DNA of 64,000 bases from positions 16,001 to 80,000 of the forward strand of contig KV908451.1 in the NCBI GenBank assembly GCA_002005505.1, read 5' to 3'. The position numbers and the translations under genes are program-made. Position 1 is the stretch's first letter; the number at the start of each line of letters is the position of its first letter. Below the pieces are notes generated by a model that was not told the DNA's origin, searched no databases, and saw only the letters and a list, made by a program, of their open reading frames with translations. Positions 53,091-64,000 of the stretch are shown piece after piece. Source of the DNA: Botryococcus braunii (Eukaryota > Chlorophyta > Trebouxiophyceae).

Positions 53091-53545
53091 ACTGGGAGAA
53101 CGAAATTGTCCCACATTGATCCCATATTGATCCCACCAGCTGCCAAAAGTCCCACATCGATCCCAAAACGATCCCACAGTGTGGGATAGATGTGGGATCG
53201 ATGTGGGATTGAACTCTGAAAATTTTGGATCGATGTGGGATCAATGTGGGATTGAATTTGGGATCGATGTGGGATTGTGTGACCAAAGTGTACGATTCTG
53301 GGACCGGAATTTCCGATCCCACATCGATGTGGGATTTTGGTGGGATCGATCTGGGAATGATGTGGGATAGAATTTGTGGGATCGATGTGGGACTTTTATG
53401 GGATCGATCTGGGACAGACTGAGTGGGATCGATGTGGGATTGATACGGGAATGATGTGGGATTGATATGGGAATGATCTGGGACATCCAACAATGATCCC
53501 AGGAAGCACGTGGGATTTGTATGGGATCCATGTGGGACTGACATA
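53091..53545. repeat. GTGGGATC minisatellite array, copy 1 (with inverted arm)
   Basis: Some twenty units of about 10-16 bp built on GTGGGATCGAT. From 53110 to 53178 the units read CCCACATCGATC. From 53178 onward they read GTGTGGGATAGATG, so the array turns around at 53178 and can form a large hairpin. The left end is the sequence ACTGGGAGAACGAAATT next to (GA)n. The same terminus is found at 58716-58735. Confidence 0.9.
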
Positions 53546-53729
53546 GGATGAGCATATGAAGCCTCAGACTAGTGGGAGAGTAGTAGGAGATGTAAAGAAA
53601 TCAGCAAAAGTCTATCATCATGAGTATACCTTTAATATTACAAATCAGATGACCTGCATCCACCTGCGCAGCTGCAGGTGCCAAGTTTAACCTATTTCAT
53701 TACTAGCTATAGCAGCTAGCTAGCTACTA

Positions 53730-53777
53730 TAGTATGCACTCTGTACGTATACATAGCTATGTATAGAGTGCATACTA
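53730..53777. repeat. Perfect hairpin with a nested palindrome
   Basis: A 13-bp stem (TAGTATGCACTCT at 53730-53742, inverted at 53765-53777) encloses a 16-bp palindrome, ATACATAGCTATGTAT (53749-53764). Confidence 0.85.
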
Positions 53778-53779
53778 GT

Positions 53780-54600
53780 TTATTCGTCTATAAGCTTTTA
53801 AATAAAGGAATTAGCCACGAAGGCATATATATATATCGTATGTCCGTGCACTTAGGAATACCCACATATTAATGCAGAAACTTAAATGTCAACTTCATTA
53901 CCAGTTTTGAAGCTACCAGCAAGTAATTAAACTCCATGCAATATGTCTTGTTGACTCAGGATCATATGCTGGTCTGGCAGCCTCTACAACCTTAATGCAA
54001 ACTTAAGGGCCGAAACATATGTATACATGGGATACTAACTGCACTCCCATGTTCATGTAGTGGCTCCCATGTTTTGGCTGCACCCAGGAGAGCTACCATA
54101 AAACCTCAGACCCACCACCTACACTGATGATGTCGCTTTTGACAATACTAATAATGCAAGGCTGGTGTCACTTTGTGAGACTGGTACCAGCAGCCACAGA
54201 TTCCACAGTTGGTGGGTGTACTTGCTTGACAGACAGGAACTTTCCAATCCTCTGCCGGCATGAAAATTCTGGAAACGGCTCCCGTGCCTGAATGACTCTC
54301 TAGTCCTGTAGAGGAAGATCTTCCAAGCTCCATGGGCAGTTGCTGCGAATTCGATGTTACTGCAAAACCCACACTCCATGTCACTTGCATGGACCACTTT
54401 GAAAAGAAAGTTGTGCATGAGGTACAGCCTATGTAAAATCACCATCAGGTCCTTAACATTGTGCTTCAGCCATGCATGTCGACCTAAGAATGCCAAGTTG
54501 TTGATGCCCATCCCGCTCCCACACCCAGGGCTTCGCTGGAGACAAAATATTGCTCCCAAGCCCCTCACCCAACCCCTCCCAGGCATCAAGAAGCTGCGCG
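53780..54600. other. Non-coding stretch between hairpin and dispersed repeat
   Basis: A/T-rich at first. The minus strand has an open stretch around 54350-54500 (LKHNVKDLMVILHRLYLMHN) that could be an exon, but I recognise no family and no joined exons. Confidence 0.35.
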
Positions 54601-54606
54601 CACTGT

Positions 54607-54706
54607 TTCCAAAGTCCACTAAACACCAGATATGTACTCCTCCCCTCCCAGAACCCCTCCCTCTGCCATGGCAAATTGTCTGAGCCATCATCTCCAAGAT
54701 CTGCAG
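54607..54706 (-). repeat. Dispersed repeat X, copy 1
   Basis: On the minus strand it reads TTGGAGATGATGGCTCAGAC and continues to TTTAGTGGACTTTGG. A related copy on the plus strand is at 58312-58413. In both, a (GT)n tract lies immediately upstream. Confidence 0.75.
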
Positions 54707-54707
54707 C

Positions 54708-54711
<4 letters not shown>

Positions 54712-54748
<37 letters not shown>

Positions 54749-54810
54749 ACAAACACACACGCACACACGCGCTCGCGCACGTGCGAGCGCGCACACACAC
54801 ACACACACAC

Positions 54811-54841
<31 letters not shown>

Positions 54842-54858
54842 CTTGGGGGGGGGGGGGG
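54712..54858. repeat. (CA)n / (GA)n / G-run compound microsatellite
   Basis: CA units, a GCGC-rich patch, CA again, GA units and a G run of about 13. Confidence 0.95.
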
Positions 54859-54859
54859 C

Positions 54860-57010
54860 CAAGTAAGGTAAGGGTCCTGCACACATGGAGCTTCTTCTTC
54901 TGACCTCGGCGCACCTTCGTTGCGGTGGGTTTCTCCTTACGCTTCCCAGCAACAGTCTCCTGGACAGGATGTAGGCACAAATGAGGGAAAGGGGAAATAT
55001 CGTAACAGAAAGGGAGATAGGGGAGAGGGAAGGGAGGTAGAAGGGGGCAAGAGGGAGAGAGTGAAAAGGGGGGGGGGGGGGGAGAGAGAGGATAAGGGTG
55101 AGAGGAGCTGGTAAAGGGGGGTTGGGGGAGGGGGGGGAGCAAACTGTGACAAACAGACATGCAATCCCGTGCACGCACGCCACCCCCCCCCCCCCAACAC
55201 ACACACACACACACATTGCACACGTGGAAAATATGAGGGTTCCATGGATGTTACAGAGATGAAATACCTCTATGAATCATCAAGGTCAATTTCTTGTCGC
55301 TGCTACCGACTTTGTCATCAGCAAGTTTGCCGTCAGAAACCCATTAGGCGTTTGCAGACTGGTAGATTCTGTTCAAATTTGCCGAGTTCCTCGTCTCGGC
55401 AGTGCGTAGTGACAGACAATGTGTCTCCATTGCAGCTGTTTTCTCTACCTTTGTACACAGTGATTTGGCCTGCATGTCAAATACTCGGAGTCAAGTGCGT
55501 GCTTGTGTGAAACTCAATGCAGGTGAATGAACCTGTTGTCCTCAATTTGTAGCTTAAGAAGCAGTGATGCTGGCCGACGGGACTTGGAAGCATTACTGCA
55601 AGCATTGATACAGTATGCCCCTGCCCCAAAGTCTTTCTCTTGTATTAGACTTGACAACCCACAATACAAAGAATCCCCCTACCCATTGCTATCCTTCTTT
55701 AAGAAGGAAGCTAACACACATGGTGAACAAGCACACAATGTGCAAACTGATCTGAATTATGAGTTAAGCCCCCACATACTGATAGACATGTAAGGCACAG
55801 GCTGAAATGCCTCAGGGCCTGCAGCACCTGGACAATGATGCTGCAGCATAGTTCTGCTAGGACCCCAACTCAATGAAGCAATGTAATTTGAATAGGTCAT
55901 TGAAGTAAACACAGTAGAAAGGCACATTATCTGTCCTTACCTTACATTTGGCCAGCCCAGAGGCCTAAACGAGCGCCAACCTCAGGCAAGCCGTGCCTCA
56001 TCCATGCTTAGCCGTTTCTTGCCGTGCCAAAACAGCCTCGAGAGCCTTCGTAAAAGCAGTCTAATAACTTATCCAAGCATGGAATAACTAATACAACAAG
56101 ATTGGAGAAACAGAAGTTACTCCGGAGCACAAAAATTCAAAATGCAGGCGACGTAGCCGTTGCACGCCCCACGCAACTCCGTCGCCAGCTGTTCAATGAT
56201 AGACATGAAACAAAAATGCTCCACAAACACAAATATTATCTTCGGAATGTTGGTCTATGTGTTGGTCCAACTCACAGAACAATGTTGAACCAATACCGTC
56301 TTGGACGTCCCGTGTGTCACGTAACGTGACAGTGTCACGGGAACGGCGAATTGTAGCTGCAGCTGCCCCGACCTGTCCCGGACTTGTTTATGTGCCTCCC
56401 GTTCGATGTCCTACGGAGGCTGAAAATATGCAGCTGTGCACTGTATCCTTTATTTCTACCATTTTCCAGAATCTGAAGCTGGAGATTGGGAGCAGCTCAG
56501 CGGTAACTACCTGAGGTCTAGTTTGCACAGTGTCCGCGCGTTGTCTGTGTTTTGTTTTTGGATAAGCTGCTTCACGGTTGTTATTTTGAGAAATTTTTTC
56601 AAGGATTATGATTTATATGAGTTGTGTTGGATTCAATGAGCTGCTAAAGGGTGCGTCCAGGTAGGTCACTTTGGGTTTCGTCAGTCTGTTTTGGCTTTCA
56701 TGTCTGGCCGGCTAGAAGCAACAAAGAAGATTTCCGGACTTGTTTCTGTTTATATGTATACCAGTGAACTACCTGTCTCTTTTCTTGTGTGCCCTGGAAA
56801 AGAAACTGTGCTGGGTGAGGGCCCACCTTGCAGGGCTAACTCTGAAAACCTATATCATGCAACAGTTTGGGGATTATCCAAGCCGGGCCACTCAGGTGCA
56901 GAGCAGAGAGGCCAGACCTGCCTGCACAATGAGCGTAAAAGCCGAGGCCATAGCTTCCTACACAAGGAACTGCTGCTTTCTACCATGCAGGGGCGCCAGC
57001 GCTCACGCCT
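54860..57010. other. Intergenic region with no defensible gene
   Basis: Purine-rich and G-run sequence (55000-55140), a CA tract near 55195, then ordinary mixed sequence. Open frames around 55530-55790 and 56690-57000 lack recognisable motifs, and none is clearly bordered by splice sites in phase. Confidence 0.4.
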
Positions 57011-57029
57011 ATTTACCTCTTCCCCCCCT

Positions 57030-57110
<81 letters not shown>

Positions 57111-57124
57111 TCCTTCCCCCCGCC

Positions 57125-57175
<51 letters not shown>

Positions 57176-57223
57176 CGTGTGTTTCTTTGGTTTCTTAACA
57201 CACCGAACACACGCAGAATCACA

Positions 57224-57261
<38 letters not shown>

Positions 57262-57288
57262 ACAGGCATGCACACACACATTCTAACA

Positions 57289-57372
<84 letters not shown>
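57030..57372. repeat. (CT)n, (GT)n, (CA)n, (CT)n compound microsatellite
   Basis: Four blocks: CT 57038-57108, GT 57127-57174, CA 57225-57285 with interruptions, CT 57291-57370. Confidence 0.95.
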
Positions 57373-57847
57373 TTTCTTTTATGTGCTGGGTATGAGCCTT
57401 GGGGGTAAATGTGGAGAATCTCGACTGGAGACCAACTTCAAAGTACATCAGAACCAAGGGATACCCCTGTTCATAGCGTCAGAAGGTTTCCTTATCCAGG
57501 GAAAGCAGTTCTTTGGTGCAAACATGGAGCAAGGTTTCTCTGGCTACTGGCATGGCAAGGGCATCCTTCAACAATAGCAAGGGCATTCAGGTGCACCTGG
57601 CTTCTTGGCTTTTCGATTCAGTTTTCCACTAGATTACCTAATTGCAAGGCAGGTTACAGAGTAGCCGGCTACTTCATTGTTCTTTTAGTATGACTACGGG
57701 TCATACTGGTACCTTCATCGGTACCAAAGCGTTGCTGTCGGGGAAAGTTCTGGTTTACAATCTGTCTTTGACAACCCCCTTGCAAGGGGGATGTAGGGGG
57801 AGATAGGCCAAGGGCAATTGCCCTTGGCCCCTCTCTCTCTCTTTGTC

Positions 57848-58292
<445 letters not shown>

Positions 58293-58311
58293 GTGTGGCT
58301 GCAGATTAAAC

Positions 58312-58413
58312 TTTTGGAGATGATGGCTCAAATTTGCTGCCCTGGCAGAGAGGGGTTGTGGGAGGCCCCTGGCACCCTAGGGGAGGAGTATATACATCTG
58401 ACTTTTAGTGGTC
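58312..58413 (+). repeat. Dispersed repeat X, copy 2
   Basis: It starts TTTGGAGATGATGGCTCAAA and ends TTTTAGTGGTCTTTGC, matching the minus strand of 54607-54706 with a small insertion. Confidence 0.75.
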
Positions 58414-58532
58414 TTTGCAGACATGGGGATGGGAAACAGGTTGGACATGCATTTTGCATGATGTCCAGATGGCTGTGACCCTTGGACAGCTGTCATGAGG
58501 TGACATTCATCCTTGCAATGGTACTTTCTTGG

Positions 58533-58857
<325 letters not shown>

Positions 58858-58859
58858 TT

Positions 58860-60047
58860 TGGGAGGGTAGCGGGTATAGTGAAGGTACAGCTGTGCAAGA
58901 CTCGCTGAGGCGCCATCCTTGACAACCGAAAGCCACCAAAATTGCCAACGATCTAGATAACATTAAAGTGCCCCTTGCCCCTTCTGCTGAATAATGACTT
59001 CGCAATGAAACAAGCCCATGAAGTCACCAAACAAAGGCCAATGCGAGGCTCCAAATGCTTGACGTAAAATGTAATTGAAGGCCCTGGCTGCTAATGACCT
59101 GCCAGTTCAAGAGCATTGATGGCCCTTTGTTAACGTGGGTAAACAACATTGGAGGTTGGTGGCAGTCAACAGAGGCGGCCTAACAATGTCCCATGACCAT
59201 AAACGCCCCGGCAGGCTTCCCATTCATACAGAACGAGATAAGATCAACGACACTCCTGTGGGCTAGGACTGGGGCATAGGCTCCCTTTGCCTCGCCAAAC
59301 CTTCTCATCCAGACTTCAAACCTTGAAAAGAGACCGTCCATGTGTGAGCCCACACGGCTCCTCCCATTGGGTACCTGGTCAGTACAGAGCGCGCTACACT
59401 GCCCTCCTCATCTCAGTTGCGTACGTACTGCTGAAATATTTATAGTCTCCGCCTGAGTTCTAAACTTTTCTACCTGCAGTGGTTCTGGTATTCTAAGCCA
59501 CGAACACTTCTTTACACCTGGTCTGGCATGAAGGTACAGCCTCTGTCCAAACCAAAAGCTGGTACACGCGCACACGTGCAGCTGGTAGCCCCTGGCCAAG
59601 CCGAACCTTTCGACGCATTCCAGCTTGACTGATAGATGGGAAGAGGCAGCACTGCCATTCATCACGTGTGTGTGCAAATATGGTTACTGCCCAGGACTTG
59701 AGCAGAGCCACTTCCTGGTATTTAGAGGCAACAGTGATAGACATCAGTCTCAGGCCCTTCCTGGTATAAATTCTCATGCCGGGTACTTGGGGACCCGAAG
59801 CAACGGCAGCCTTCCGGAAAGGCAGAAGCTAGCATAATCGAGCACACTGAAATTCTTGAAATGGAAGTCTGCAAAGGAGACTGGGTCACATTTCTTCCAT
59901 GTAAATAGCAGCGGATGTGGTGAGCAAGCCCCTCTGGCATCTGTAGATCAGAAGTGGCCCATCTCCCAAAGGACACAAAAATGGCTGGCTCCCAGGAACC
60001 AGAAAGTGGCGGCCGGTTTGTACAAACCGGCTAAATGGGAGAAGTCT
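58860..60047. other. Non-coding stretch downstream of the 131-residue gene
   Basis: No recognisable gene. Part is probably the 3' untranslated region of the minus-strand gene that ends at 60048. Confidence 0.4.
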
Positions 60048-63117
<3,070 letters not shown>

Positions 63118-64000
63118 CACAGGTACAAACAGGGGTGTCGAGTCGTTTATATGGCTATTGGTGAGAATCTACGGATATACATAAAACTAAATTCATCCAA
63201 CCTACATCAAGCAGGAGAACAAGAAAACATTTGACGCACTGATTCTATTTGCTGAGGGCAAACCGACACCCCAGCTTACGGCACTATCTTCGTCTTGTAG
63301 CTCTTACTATCGAGGAAATGGCATCTAGCCCCAGTTTTTGTATGATGCCTCTGGAACTCTTTAAGCAAGTGAAGTATGTATGATGCGCTGAGGATTTAAC
63401 CTTATGGGCTAGGTCAAGCTAATGATCTGAGTACGCAGGTACAATCCCGGAACCCACAGAGCTGTACAAGCTGCAGCCCCAGGCGTGGGCGCTGGGCATT
63501 ATGAAACAGTTCACATTACCCAATTGAATGGGGACCTTCTATCTGGTGGTCGACTCATTATTACAATTTGGCAGGAGCCTAATTGATGAATAGCCCTCGC
63601 GTCTTAAGTCAACACCAGGCGGGGTTCTTCAACACACTATCTTTCAAACGCTTCAGGAGCCGAGGATTTTTCCGCACTTTTGCAGGAACTCAAACGAGTG
63701 TTAATCTGCCCTTGCATTTTGTCAAGAGGTTTCCGGATCTTATTCTTAGGTCACTGGATAGCCCTCCCGTCGTGATACCGGGTCTTATGGGGAAAGGGCG
63801 GGCCAAGGAAGGACTGCCTAGTTCTCATGCGATGAATACTTCATCATTCATACAGGTATCCAGTCATGCTCGGTGTGCAACTAGACCTTGCCTGTTGAGT
63901 GCAGCGAAGATGTTACCCGCCGTACTAGGTGGCCGAACGACGCTCCAAGGGACATACGGGGAGCAGAAAGCTCTGAAATGATAGTCATAGAGCGTCTGTC
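63118..64000. other. Upstream region of the 131-residue gene; window end
   Basis: The presumed promoter side of the minus-strand gene. A plus-strand frame of 132 codons (63583-63981) has no recognisable motif and is probably chance. Confidence 0.4.

Noticed and set aside
53179..53422. Repetitive frames ([14 protein letters not shown]) over the GTGGGATC array
   Set aside because: Chance openness of a minisatellite on both strands.
54119..55216. A 365-codon minus-strand frame
   Set aside because: Half is microsatellite translation. The remaining piece has no recognised domain, though part could be an exon.
63583..63981. A 132-codon plus-strand frame at the window end
   Set aside because: No motif or context support.

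Overview
The window is eukaryotic nuclear DNA from the green lineage, most likely a charophyte alga or a related streptophyte. The evidence is GT-AG introns, a ten-exon CIPK (SnRK3) calcium-signalling kinase gene, chromodomain Ty3 and Ty1/copia retrotransposons, and very long microsatellites inside introns. Chara is my best guess, but only from general character. I saw no prokaryotic features, tRNA or rRNA genes, or CRISPR array.

Layout. 1-25.7 kb is a pile-up of retroelements: a broken minus-strand copia element (112-3615), a plus-strand Ty3 chromovirus lacking its 5' end (3616-9236), a complete minus-strand Ty3 chromovirus with two 478-bp LTRs (9237-16717), a plus-strand copia element truncated at its 5' end and joined to that LTR (16718-22578), a truncated LINE (22578-24603) and a frameshifted minus-strand fragment of another non-LTR element (24936-25703). 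27.2-32.6 kb holds a plus-strand host gene encoding a U-box followed by eight WD40 repeats. 36.7-41.8 kb holds a minus-strand CIPK gene that assembles cleanly into 452 codons. 43.5-49.8 kb holds an old copia remnant with one LTR, then a complete, apparently young, non-autonomous copia derivative (44836-49813) with 700-bp LTRs, a GGGAC target duplication and an almost non-coding interior. 50-59 kb is mostly non-coding, rich in microsatellites, and contains two copies of a composite repeat built around a GTGGGATC minisatellite. 60.0-63.1 kb holds a three-exon minus-strand gene for a 131-residue protein I do not recognise.

The host genes do not form a pathway. The CIPK would act in calcium (CBL) signalling, and the U-box/WD40 protein would be an E3 ubiquitin ligase. 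The most notable observations are the non-autonomous copia element with half-tRNA priming, gag and downstream frames separated by a single in-frame UGA in both Ty3 elements, the composite minisatellite family with a shared terminus, and a copia frame reopened by an ATG inside a foreign LTR.
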